A stretch of DNA of 64,000 nt from Streptomyces sp. NBC_01451 (GTDB lineage Bacteria; Actinomycetota; Actinomycetes; Streptomycetales; Streptomycetaceae): assembly GCF_036227485.1 (NCBI RefSeq), contig NZ_CP109479.1, positions 6,820,001 through 6,884,000 on the forward strand. The letters run 5' to 3'. This document shows positions 56,675 through 64,000 of the stretch, in pieces. Within the stretch, counting starts at the first letter, position 1, and each line of letters begins with the position of its first letter. A program made the translations under genes and the position numbers. The notes under the pieces were generated by a model. It did no database searches. It was given only the letters and a program-made list of their open reading frames with translations, and was not told the DNA's origin.

Positions 56675-57592
56675 CTACCACTCGTTCGACAGGGGTCGGC
56701 CCATGAACGCGTCCAGGAGGACGCGGTCACCCAGGGGACGGTCCAGCTTCACGGTCACCCGCTCGCCGCGCAGGGCGGCATCACAGATCTCGCCCGGGGT
56801 GCCCCCGGCGCTCGACGCCGACAGCACCACACTGCCGTCGGTCTCCAGCGCGTCCACGACGGGGTCGTCCTCGCAGGACCCGTGGAATGCCATGACGGTG
56901 ACGGAACGGCCGTCCTCGGACACCTCGATCAACCGGCCCAGTTCCTCAAGTCCGTCGCGCGTCGTCCGGCCCCCCGCCGCCCTCCCGATCGGAGGCTTCG
57001 GGAGCTTCGACGGTTCGAAGGCGGCGCGCCTGAGCGGCTCGTCGTACCCCTCCAGCGTGAACAGCCAGGCCGGCACGGTCGCCGGGCCACGACTGGTGGC
57101 GATCGACATCTCACCCAACTCAACGCTGGTCACCGTGAGTTGAGGATCCTCCGGGCTGTCGACACGGTCCAGGGCGGTGTACGCCCGCCTCGCGTCCACA
57201 AGGGGCAGGGTGAGCGACTCTCCGCCCGCCCACTTCACCTTCCCCTCCGCGGGCGCATTGGTGGGGAGTTCGCCGCGCAGTTCGTAGTTCTCCAGTATGT
57301 AGGCCGACTTGTCGTCGTCGCTGTGGAAACCGTCGCCGGGCGGCGCAGTCGCTTCGCCCAGGGGGTAGTAGCCGGTGCGATACGCCTCGGCGGCCTTGGA
57401 ACCGTCCCAGGCGTCGGCGACCTGCCGGGCACGGCTGTCCGACGGTGCGGGGCTGTCCTTGGACGCGGTGGGCTTCGGGGCGCTGCTGCCGTCCTCCGCC
57501 TTCTCACCGCCGCAACCGGCCGCGAACAGGGCGGTGGTGAGGGTGAGAACGAGGGCGAGTCGGTTCGTGGTGCGAGTGGTGTGCGTACGCAT
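56675..57592 (-). CDS. Lipoprotein, 305 aa
   Basis: The N-terminus has Arg/Thr residues, a hydrophobic core and a lipobox LFAAGC (Cys near residue 25), then a Ser/Lys/Asp spacer. The mature part is beta-rich with a late Cys pair (GSCEDD, EICDAAL). The family is not recognised. Expected location: anchored on the outer face of the membrane. GGGGGGA precedes the ATG at 57592. The stop lies about 155 bp before dioxygenase copy 2 on the same strand. Confidence 0.7.
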   Translation of the reverse strand: MRTHTTRTTNRLALVLTLTTALFAAGCGGEKAEDGSSAPKPTASKDSPAPSDSRARQVADAWDGSKAAEAYRTGYYPLGEATAPPGDGFHSDDDKSAYILENYELRGELPTNAPAEGKVKWAGGESLTLPLVDARRAYTALDRVDSPEDPQLTVTSVELGEMSIATSRGPATVPAWLFTLEGYDEPLRRAAFEPSKLPKPPIGRAAGGRTTRDGLEELGRLIEVSEDGRSVTVMAFHGSCEDDPVVDALETDGSVVLSASSAGGTPGEICDAALRGERVTVKLDRPLGDRVLLDAFMGRPLSNEW

Positions 57593-57784
57593 GGGTCCCC
57601 CCGGAGCTGATGCCGTCGGGACTGTGACGCGCCGGACCCGGTTTACGTTCGAAAGGGGCTGTCGCGGGGGTGACATCGATGGCCCCGCTGTCACCGGAGG
57701 AGCAGGGCCGCGAGGCTCACGGACCTGGTCCGGGGCGTCGAAGCCGTGTCCCGGAGTGCCGGCAGACGGGCCGCGCCCGCTGCC

Positions 57785-58396
57785 TCAGCGCTGTTCGAGG
57801 CGGTCCAGCATCCGCTGGGGAAGTTTCTGCTCGACGCACAGGCGGCGGACGTCGGCGAGGGACAGATAGCGACCCTGGGGGCCGTCGCGGCCGATCACCC
57901 TCAGGAGTTGCGGGAACTCCCCGTTCATGAGTTTGCGGTCGATGCGTCGGCGGTGGCCCCGGGCGCGCTCGTAGTTCGCCTCCATGTAGCGGGTGATCTC
58001 GGCGAGGTCGAGGCCGCGCTCGGTGCCGCCGTCGGGCCGTTGCTTGTCGCTGGCGAAGGTGTCCAGCCGGTCGAGTTCGCTCTCGTCGACCCGGGCCTTC
58101 ACATCGAGGATGCGCGAGCCTGCCCCGTGCTTGTCCAGAGGGCCGTCCCGCAGCGCGTTCAGCTGTACGCCCTGCCGGGCGTTACGGGCCAGTTGGGCGG
58201 GGCCGATCCCGTTGGCGAGCAGGGCGATCAGCCGTACCGCCTTGTCCGGCAGGTCGGATTCGCCTTCGCCCGCGGCGGCGACCCGCACGATCGTGCCGGC
58301 CGCCATGGGCAGCGGCACCACACCATCGTCCAGGTAGTCGTGTGCGACCAGGGCACGCAGGAACGGGCACGGATTGCCCGCCGAGACCTCCGCCAT
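57785..58396 (-). CDS. Hypothetical protein with a PCP-x-L...H motif, 203 aa
   Basis: The start reads NPCPFLRALVAHDYLDDGVV, which resembles the PCPxLxxLxxHGxL heme-ligand motif of chloroperoxidase-like (family 2) peroxidases, where Cys is the proximal heme ligand. The rest, all-helical in character with many Arg/Leu residues, does not let me confirm the family. GAGGA lies 7 bp before the ATG. It is convergent with nothing close by and divergent from the DUF3500 gene. Confidence 0.6.
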   Translation of the reverse strand: MAEVSAGNPCPFLRALVAHDYLDDGVVPLPMAAGTIVRVAAAGEGESDLPDKAVRLIALLANGIGPAQLARNARQGVQLNALRDGPLDKHGAGSRILDVKARVDESELDRLDTFASDKQRPDGGTERGLDLAEITRYMEANYERARGHRRRIDRKLMNGEFPQLLRVIGRDGPQGRYLSLADVRRLCVEQKLPQRMLDRLEQR

Positions 58397-58655
58397 CAGG
58401 GTCCTCGCTTTCTGGGCCGGTGCGGCCCGGTCGTGCGCGCAGGCCCCGGCCCCGGTGACCGTCGGAGCAGGACGTGCGGCGCGCACTCAGCCGCTTCGAC
58501 GGTGCTGTGGGGGATCCGGGAGGTCGAGGACCAAGAATAACCGGAACCCCCGGCCCGGCCACTGATCGGACCAGGCCCGGCCGCCGCCAGGTCCTCCGCC
58601 GAACCCTCCCCGCCGCCTTCAGTTTTCCCTCAGCTTCGCCCCCCACCGTGGCCCC

Positions 58656-59990
58656 ATGTCACAACACCGCCCCCGCACCCCCGAAACCGAGCGCAGCCGC
58701 CGCTGGTTCATGAACAAGGCGCTGCTCGCCGGCGGAGTCGCCGCCCTGGCGACCATGACCGGCTGCTCCTCCGGTTCCTCAGACTCGGCGAGTACGAGCA
58801 CGTCGTCCTCCTCCTCGTACGGCGGACCCCCGAACGGCATGCCCTCCGGCGGGCCCGGCGGAGGCGGCGGCGGGATGGGGCCCGGGGCCAGTGAGGTCAA
58901 GTACGCCGACTTCACCGGGGTCACCACCGACGGGAAGACCGTCGACGGCCTCTACTCCATCCACTCCACCGACGTCTCCACGGATGCCGTCGTCAAGGCC
59001 GCGCAGGCCTTCCTCGACGGGCTGTCCAGCACCCAGCGCAAGTCCTGCGTGTTCGACGTGGACGACGACGAATGGCTGAAGTGGAGCAACGTCGACGGGT
59101 ACGAGCGTCAGGGCGTCCGGATGGGCGACATCACCGACAAGCAGCGCGACCTCGGGTACGCGCTCCTCGGTGCCGCGCTGTCCGCCGACGGGCTCACCCA
59201 GACCCGCAACATCATGAAGCTCAACGCGTTCCTCGGGGACTACAGCGGCGGTGGCCGGGACACCCTGACCGAGGGCGCCTACTTCTTCACGTTCATGGGG
59301 ACGCCCTCGACCACCAAGCCGTGGGGGTTCCAGTACGAGGGGCATCACGTCGCCATCAACTACTTCGTGCTCGGCGACCAGGTCGTCATGACCCCGACCT
59401 TCATGGGCTCCGAACCGACCTCGGCGACCTACAACGGCGAGAAGATCACCACCTTCAAGAAGGAGACCGCCGCCGGTCTGGCCGCGCTGCGCGCGCTGAC
59501 CGACGCCCAGCGCGCGAAGGTGATCTCCTCGGAGACCAAGGCCGGCGACAACCTGAAGGCCGGCGCCGGCCAGGACAACCTCAAGCTCGCCTACCAGGGT
59601 CTGGCCGCCGCCGGGTTCAGCGACACCGCGCGCGAGAAGCTGCTCGACCTGGTGCGCGTCTACGTCGGCAACATGGCCGACGCGCACGCCGAGGTACGGA
59701 TGTCCGAGGTGGAGGAGCACCTCGACGACACGTACTTCTACTGGATCGGCGAGACCAAGGATTCGTCAGCTTTCTACTACCGGGTCCACAGTCCCGTCGT
59801 ACTCATCGAGTACGACGCCCAGTCGCCCCTGGGGTACGGCAACCAGTCATCGAGCGGAGGCGGTGGCGGTGGCATGGGCGGGCCCGGAGGCACGCCCACG
59901 CAGCAGCACATCCACACCATCGTCCGGACCCCCAACGGGGGCGACTACGGCGTCGACCTGCTCAAACTCCACCTGGAGCAGGACCACTGA
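58656..59990 (+). CDS. Secreted DUF3500 protein
   Basis: 444 residues. A twin-arginine-like basic start (ERSRRWFMNKALLAGG) leads to a lipobox-like TMTGC and then a Gly/Ser/Pro-rich spacer. The main domain (about 85-430) has the DUF3500 features: FLDGLSSTQRKSCVF, WLKWSNV, LNAFLGDYSGGG and YFFTFMGTPS, then HHVAINYFV and IHTIVRTPNGGDYG. The His residues suggest metal binding, but I cannot show it. A second Gly-rich run lies near residue 400. Expected location: exported and perhaps lipid-anchored. Function unknown. Confidence 0.85.
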   Translation: MSQHRPRTPETERSRRWFMNKALLAGGVAALATMTGCSSGSSDSASTSTSSSSSYGGPPNGMPSGGPGGGGGGMGPGASEVKYADFTGVTTDGKTVDGLYSIHSTDVSTDAVVKAAQAFLDGLSSTQRKSCVFDVDDDEWLKWSNVDGYERQGVRMGDITDKQRDLGYALLGAALSADGLTQTRNIMKLNAFLGDYSGGGRDTLTEGAYFFTFMGTPSTTKPWGFQYEGHHVAINYFVLGDQVVMTPTFMGSEPTSATYNGEKITTFKKETAAGLAALRALTDAQRAKVISSETKAGDNLKAGAGQDNLKLAYQGLAAAGFSDTAREKLLDLVRVYVGNMADAHAEVRMSEVEEHLDDTYFYWIGETKDSSAFYYRVHSPVVLIEYDAQSPLGYGNQSSSGGGGGGMGGPGGTPTQQHIHTIVRTPNGGDYGVDLLKLHLEQDH

Positions 59991-60019
59991 CCCCCGGCCC
60001 CGGGGAGTGGCCCGAGTGA

Positions 60020-61708
60020 TCAGCCCGCCTGCCCCATGCCCGCCGCGTTCGGCCAGCTCTGCGCGGCGGGCCAGCCCGTCGCCGGGGCCGGGGCCAGGCC
60101 CGGCCCCGTGGTGCCGCGGACCTGGGCGGCCGTGAGGCCGTTGCGGGCCGGGACACCGGAGGGGGTGGGCTGCTGCTGGCCCATCTGCTGGGGCTGCGGC
60201 TGCTGGGGGACCGGCGGCTGCTGCATCTGCATCTGGGGCTGCTGCATCTGGGGCTGCGGGACCTGCTGCGGTTGCTGCTGCTGCATGGGCGCCTGCTGCA
60301 TCTGCATGCCCGCACCGCCGTAACTCTGGCCCGCGCCGCCGTAGCTCTGCGCGGACATCGCCGCCGGCATCTGCATGGCGGCCGGCATCTGCGCCGGCAT
60401 GGGAGCCTGCATGGGCGTCGGCATGCCGGTACCGGCTGCCGCGGCTGCTGCGAGCCCCGGCATACCGGTACCGAGGGCCTGAGCGGCAAGGCCCGGCATA
60501 CCGCCCCCGTTGGTGGCACTGACCAGCCGGTCCACCGCCGCCGTGCCCGAGCTGTAGTTCATCCCTGAACCCAGCTCGGGTACGGCGGCTCCCCTCCTGG
60601 TCCCGTAGAGCACCTGTTCCAGGCCGGACACCAGGCGACGTACGTCCACCTGGGGGCGCACCACGAGACGCACGAAGCGGCTGGACGAGCCGATCTTGTT
60701 GCCGCACTCGCGGATCAGGATGCGGTGCTCGGTGAGCATCCGGTCCCGGACCACGGTGCCCTCGGCGCCGACGGGGAGGCGCACGAAGAGGAAGTTGCCC
60801 TGCGACGGATAGACCGTCAGACCGGGCAGCGCGGAGAGCTGGCTGGCCATGTCGAGGCGGTCACGGCGCACCTGGTGGAGACTCTGCATGTACTCCTGGC
60901 CGTGCTCCTTGAGCATGAACACCACGTACTCGGCGAAGGCGTTGAGGTTCCACTTCGGCAGCATGGAACGGACGCGGCCCGCGAGCGACGGGTTGGCGAC
61001 CATGTAGCCGAAGCGGATGCCGTGCAGGCCGAAGTTCTTGCCGAGGCTGCGCAGGACGATCACGTTGGGGCGGATCATCGCCTCCTGCACGACGCTCGGT
61101 TCCGCCTCCGCGTCGGCGAACTCCAGGAACGACTCGTCGATGATGATCAGATCGAGGTCGGCCATCGCGTCCATGAACTGCACGAGTGCGTGCTTGTGCA
61201 GGAAGCCGCCGTCGGGGTTGTTGGGGTTGCAGATGACGGCGACACGGGTGCCGCGCGCGCGGATGAACTCGGCGTACTGGGCGAGGTCGAGGTTGAAGCC
61301 GCTGGACTCCTGGAGCGGGAACATGTCGACCCGCTTGCCGGTCTCCATGGGCTGGTCGGTCCAGCGGCCGAAGGTGGGGACGGGGACGGCGAGGGATTCG
61401 CGGACCAGCAAGTGGTCGATCCACGTGATCAGTTCGGTCGAGCCGTTGCCCATCGCCACTGCCTGCGGCGGCAGTTGGAGCAGGTTGCACAGCTCGGCGG
61501 TGATCGTGTCGGCGCTGCTCGGGTAGAACGTGATGATGTCACGCAGCCGCGCCGACATGGTGTCCATCATGGCGGGGGTGGGGAAGTACGGGTTGCACGG
61601 GATACAGAAGTCGACCGGGCCGGTCCCGTCGCTCTCTCGCGCGAGCGCAGCCATCGAGGGGCTGTGCGCCGCCGTGCTGCGAAAGAGCGAGGTGACGTTG
61701 TCGGCCAT
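60020..61708 (-). CDS. PLP-dependent aminotransferase with Met/Gln/Pro-rich tail
   Basis: 562 residues. Residues 1-390 are a fold-type I aminotransferase of the histidinol-phosphate group: MGNGSTELITWI, ICNPNNPDGGF, IIDESFLEF and SLGKNFGLHGIRFGY with the PLP Lys. Residues about 390-562 are a tail made of Gly, Met, Gln, Pro and Ala, with long runs such as QMQQ and PQQ, and no fold expected. The ATG has GGAGG 5 bp upstream. The substrate may be histidinol phosphate or another amino alcohol, but the gene is not in a his operon, so that is uncertain. Confidence 0.85.
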   Translation of the reverse strand: MADNVTSLFRSTAAHSPSMAALARESDGTGPVDFCIPCNPYFPTPAMMDTMSARLRDIITFYPSSADTITAELCNLLQLPPQAVAMGNGSTELITWIDHLLVRESLAVPVPTFGRWTDQPMETGKRVDMFPLQESSGFNLDLAQYAEFIRARGTRVAVICNPNNPDGGFLHKHALVQFMDAMADLDLIIIDESFLEFADAEAEPSVVQEAMIRPNVIVLRSLGKNFGLHGIRFGYMVANPSLAGRVRSMLPKWNLNAFAEYVVFMLKEHGQEYMQSLHQVRRDRLDMASQLSALPGLTVYPSQGNFLFVRLPVGAEGTVVRDRMLTEHRILIRECGNKIGSSSRFVRLVVRPQVDVRRLVSGLEQVLYGTRRGAAVPELGSGMNYSSGTAAVDRLVSATNGGGMPGLAAQALGTGMPGLAAAAAAGTGMPTPMQAPMPAQMPAAMQMPAAMSAQSYGGAGQSYGGAGMQMQQAPMQQQQPQQVPQPQMQQPQMQMQQPPVPQQPQPQQMGQQQPTPSGVPARNGLTAAQVRGTTGPGLAPAPATGWPAAQSWPNAAGMGQAG

Positions 61709-61896
61709 GGAACCTCCGTATGTGGCGGACCCGTTGGGGAGGACGGGTCCTCCGGCTCTGGGTGGCCCGCGCGGGGGAGCACGGGCCGTCCCTGAATACG
61801 GATGGCTGTGGGGCGCTGTTCAACGGCTGTGGTTTCGGTGGAAAATTGTGAAGCTCCTGTGAACCCGGTCGCTGATGTGACCCTCGGTGACACCGG

Positions 61897-62943
61897 CTAC
61901 GCGTCGAACGAGTGGATCGTCGTCGTGCGGTAGGTCTCGCCCGGACGCAGCACCGTGGACGGGAAGTCCGGCCGGTTCGGCGAGTCCGGGTGGTGCTGGG
62001 TCTCCAGGCACAGCGCGTCGCCCTGACGGTGGACGGCACCGCCGGTGCCGACGAGGGTGCCGTCGAGGAAGTTGCCCGAGTAGAACTGGAGTCCGGGCTC
62101 GGTGGTCGCGATCCGCAGCGTGCGGCCGGACGCCGGGTCCCTGAGGGTGGCCACGTGCTCGGGTTCGGCCGTGACGCCCTTGTCGAGCACCCAGTTGTGG
62201 TCGAAACCCTTGGCGTACAGCAGCTGTTGGTGGGCGGCCCGGAGATCCGCGCCGACCGTCTTGGCCGCCCGGAAGTCGAAGGGGGTGCCCGCGACCCCGG
62301 CCGGTTCACCGGCGGGGATGAGGCCGGCGTCGACGGGGGTGTAGCGGGCGGCGGCGATCTCCAGCACGTGGTCGTTGATCGAGCCGCTGTTCTCGCCGGC
62401 GAGGTTCCAGTAGACGTGACTGGTGAGGTTGACGACCGTGACCTTGTCGGTGGTCGCCTCGTAGTCGATGCGCCAGTCGCCGTCCTCGGTGAGGGTGTAG
62501 GTGACCTTCGTCCGCAGCGTGCCGGGGAAGCCCATCTCGCCGTCGGCGCCGGTGTGCCGGAGGACCAGGCCGACGTCCGTGCCCCGGGCGAACGGCTCGA
62601 CGTCCCAGACGGCCTTGTCGAAGCCCTCACTGCCGCCGTGCAGGCTGTTCCCGCCGTCGTTGACGGACAGTTGGTACGACGTGCCGTCCAGCGTGAACCG
62701 GCCCCCGCCGATGCGGTTGCCGTACCGGCCGATCAGGGCGCCGAAGTAGGGGCTCGATGCGACGTAGTCCTCGACCGTGTCGAAGCCCAGGGAGACGTTG
62801 GCGTACCGGCCCTCGCCGTCCGGGATCTCCAGGGACTGCACGATCCCGCCGTACGACAGGACCTTCAGACGGGTGCCGCCGTTCTCCAGCGACCAGCGGT
62901 GGATCTCCGTACCGTCGGCGAGTTTGCCGAAGAGTTCCTTCAC
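61897..62943 (-). CDS. galM: Aldose 1-epimerase (galactose mutarotase)
   Basis: 348 residues of the GalM fold. Key parts: GRYGNRIGGGRF, NDGGNSLHGG, the catalytic His in NLTSHVYWNLAG, and the catalytic Glu in CLETQHHPDSPN. It converts beta to alpha anomers of galactose and similar sugars in the cytoplasm. The GTG at 62943 has GGGAGG upstream. It follows the sugar permease gene with a hairpin between, so it may be part of the same uptake operon. The beta-galactosidase in this region would supply its substrate. Confidence 0.9.
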   Translation of the reverse strand: MKELFGKLADGTEIHRWSLENGGTRLKVLSYGGIVQSLEIPDGEGRYANVSLGFDTVEDYVASSPYFGALIGRYGNRIGGGRFTLDGTSYQLSVNDGGNSLHGGSEGFDKAVWDVEPFARGTDVGLVLRHTGADGEMGFPGTLRTKVTYTLTEDGDWRIDYEATTDKVTVVNLTSHVYWNLAGENSGSINDHVLEIAAARYTPVDAGLIPAGEPAGVAGTPFDFRAAKTVGADLRAAHQQLLYAKGFDHNWVLDKGVTAEPEHVATLRDPASGRTLRIATTEPGLQFYSGNFLDGTLVGTGGAVHRQGDALCLETQHHPDSPNRPDFPSTVLRPGETYRTTTIHSFDA

Positions 62944-62999
62944 GGGTTCCTGCCTCCCACAACACCGTACAAAAACCGGGACAACGTACAAAAGCCGAA

Positions 63000-63029
63000 G
63001 GGTCCCGCGGACGGTTGTCCGCGGGACCC
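63000..63029 (-). terminator. Hairpin between the permease gene and galM
   Basis: A perfect 13-bp stem (GGGTCCCGCGGAC and its complement) with a 4-base loop lies 14 bp after the permease stop on the minus strand. A CTTT-type T-rich stretch follows. It probably ends or reduces transcription into galM. Confidence 0.75.
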
Positions 63030-63043
63030 ACGACCAGCTGTGC

Positions 63044-64000
63044 CTACGAACCGACCTTGCGCTTGTTCCAGACGTCGAACCCGACCGCCGCCAGCAGCAC
63101 CAGGCCCTTGATGACCTGCTGCCAGTCGGTGCCGACGCCGACGAGGTTCATGCCGTTGTTCAGCACGCCCAGGACCAGACCACCGATGATCGCGCCGAGG
63201 ACGGTGCCCACACCGCCGCTCATCGACGCGCCGCCGATGAACGAGGCCGCGATCGCCTCCAGCTCGAAGTTCAGGCCGGCCTTCGGCGAGGCCGCGTTGA
63301 AGCGGGCCGCGAAGACCAGACCCGCCAGCGCGGCGAGCATGCCCATGTTCACGAAGACCAGGAAGGTGACCTTCTTGTCCTTCACGCCGGACAGCTTGGC
63401 CGCCGGGAGGTTGCCGCCGATGGCGTAGACGTGGCGGCCGATGACCCCGTTGCGCATGATGTAGCCGAAGCCGACCAGCAGCACGCCCAGGATGAGCAGG
63501 ACGACCGGGGCGCCCTTGTAGCTGGCCAGGAGCATCGTGAAGGTCAGGACGGCCGCGCTGAGCGCCGCCAGCTTCACCGCGAACAGCTTGGCCGGCAGCA
63601 CCTCCAGCGAGTACTCCGACTGCCGCTTGCGGTCGCGTACCTCCTGGAGGATCACGAAGCCGCACAGTGCGAGACCGAGCAGCAGCGTGAGGTTGTGATA
63701 GTTGGTGTCCGGGCCGACCTCGGGCAGGAAGCCGTTGGCGGTCTTCTGCAGGCCCTCCGGGAACGGGCCGAGCGTCTGGCCCTCCAGGAACACCTCGGTC
63801 AGACCGCGGAAGATCAGCATGCCGGCGAGGGTCACGATGAACGACGGCATGCCCGCGTAGGCGATCAGGAACCCCTGTGCCGCGCCCGCGGCGGCGCCCA
63901 TGGCCAGGCACAGCAGCACGGCGAGCGGCCAGGGAATGTCGTTCTTGACCATCAGTACCGCCGCCACACCCCCGATGAAGGCGGTGATCGAGCCGACCGA
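63044..64000 (-). CDS. Sugar ABC transporter permease, C-terminal part (5' end outside window)
   Basis: 318 residues are visible and the frame is open to the window end. There are eight or so hydrophobic segments. The conserved GMPSFIVTLAGMLIFRG, NGVIGRHVYAIGGNLPAAKLSGV and GTVLGAIIGGLVLGVLNNGMNLVGV motifs match the multiple-monosaccharide (xylose/ribose-type, MmsB/XylH-like) permeases. It imports pentoses or hexoses with a binding protein and ATPase that must lie outside the window. The end reads DVWNKRKVGS. Confidence 0.88.
   Translation of the reverse strand, partial: SVGSITAFIGGVAAVLMVKNDIPWPLAVLLCLAMGAAAGAAQGFLIAYAGMPSFIVTLAGMLIFRGLTEVFLEGQTLGPFPEGLQKTANGFLPEVGPDTNYHNLTLLLGLALCGFVILQEVRDRKRQSEYSLEVLPAKLFAVKLAALSAAVLTFTMLLASYKGAPVVLLILGVLLVGFGYIMRNGVIGRHVYAIGGNLPAAKLSGVKDKKVTFLVFVNMGMLAALAGLVFAARFNAASPKAGLNFELEAIAASFIGGASMSGGVGTVLGAIIGGLVLGVLNNGMNLVGVGTDWQQVIKGLVLLAAVGFDVWNKRKVGS

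Overview
The window is high-GC chromosomal DNA from a Streptomyces-type actinomycete. The evidence is strong third-position GC bias, many GTG starts, twin-arginine and lipoprotein exports, several apparently leaderless promoters, an Mbl-type actin homologue beside a malonyl-CoA synthetase operon, and an FxSxx-type RiPP locus. I see no rRNA, tRNA, CRISPR array, transposase or integrase. About fifty genes fill nearly all of the sequence.

Layout. 1-7.4 kb is an uncharacterised signalling block: the C-terminal part of an FxsT-like TPR protein, an unknown protein, two different P-loop NTPases and a small membrane protein. 7.5-16.5 kb is ordinary metabolism and regulation: antiporter, LacI regulator, F420-type oxidoreductase with its MarR regulator, glutamine amidotransferase, two lipoproteins, CorA transporter and alpha/beta hydrolase.

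16.5-25.9 kb is a complete FxSxx-COOH locus read on the minus strand: a 59-residue precursor ending FDSAL (fxsA), a radical SAM/SPASM maturase carrying a dead beta-hydroxylase domain (fxsB), an AAC(3)-like acetyltransferase, a TIR-like protein (fxsC) and a 1311-residue ParA/TIR/NB-ARC/TPR protein (fxsT). Divergent from fxsA is a DUF4231 (SLATT-type) two-TM protein, followed by a convergent SLOG-domain protein. Together these look like a peptide-linked signalling or conflict system and are the most interesting part of the window.

27.8-36.4 kb holds an orphan GAF kinase with a degraded ATPase domain, mbl, and the malonate locus (matC, matB, a carboxyltransferase, and a divergent GntR regulator). 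36.4-46 kb holds a TPR remnant, a MerR-PP2C fusion, an ATP-grasp protein, an IclR/SMP-30 pair, and a four-gene XRE / ImmA-IrrE / membrane / FAD-oxidoreductase operon. 46-64 kb is extracellular carbohydrate and cell-wall work: GH51 arabinofuranosidase, GH35 beta-galactosidase, Rrf2 regulator, PGRP amidase, two secreted intradiol dioxygenases around a DUF4360 protein, a DUF3500 protein, a PLP aminotransferase with a Met/Gln/Pro tail, galactose mutarotase and the end of a sugar ABC permease.

Intergenic DNA is rich in short tandem repeats of 7, 8 or 14 bp and in paired palindromes that look like operators. One octanucleotide-type repeat seems to have been captured as an octapeptide repeat in the malonate-locus carboxyltransferase. 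Functions come from motifs read by eye; no database search was run.
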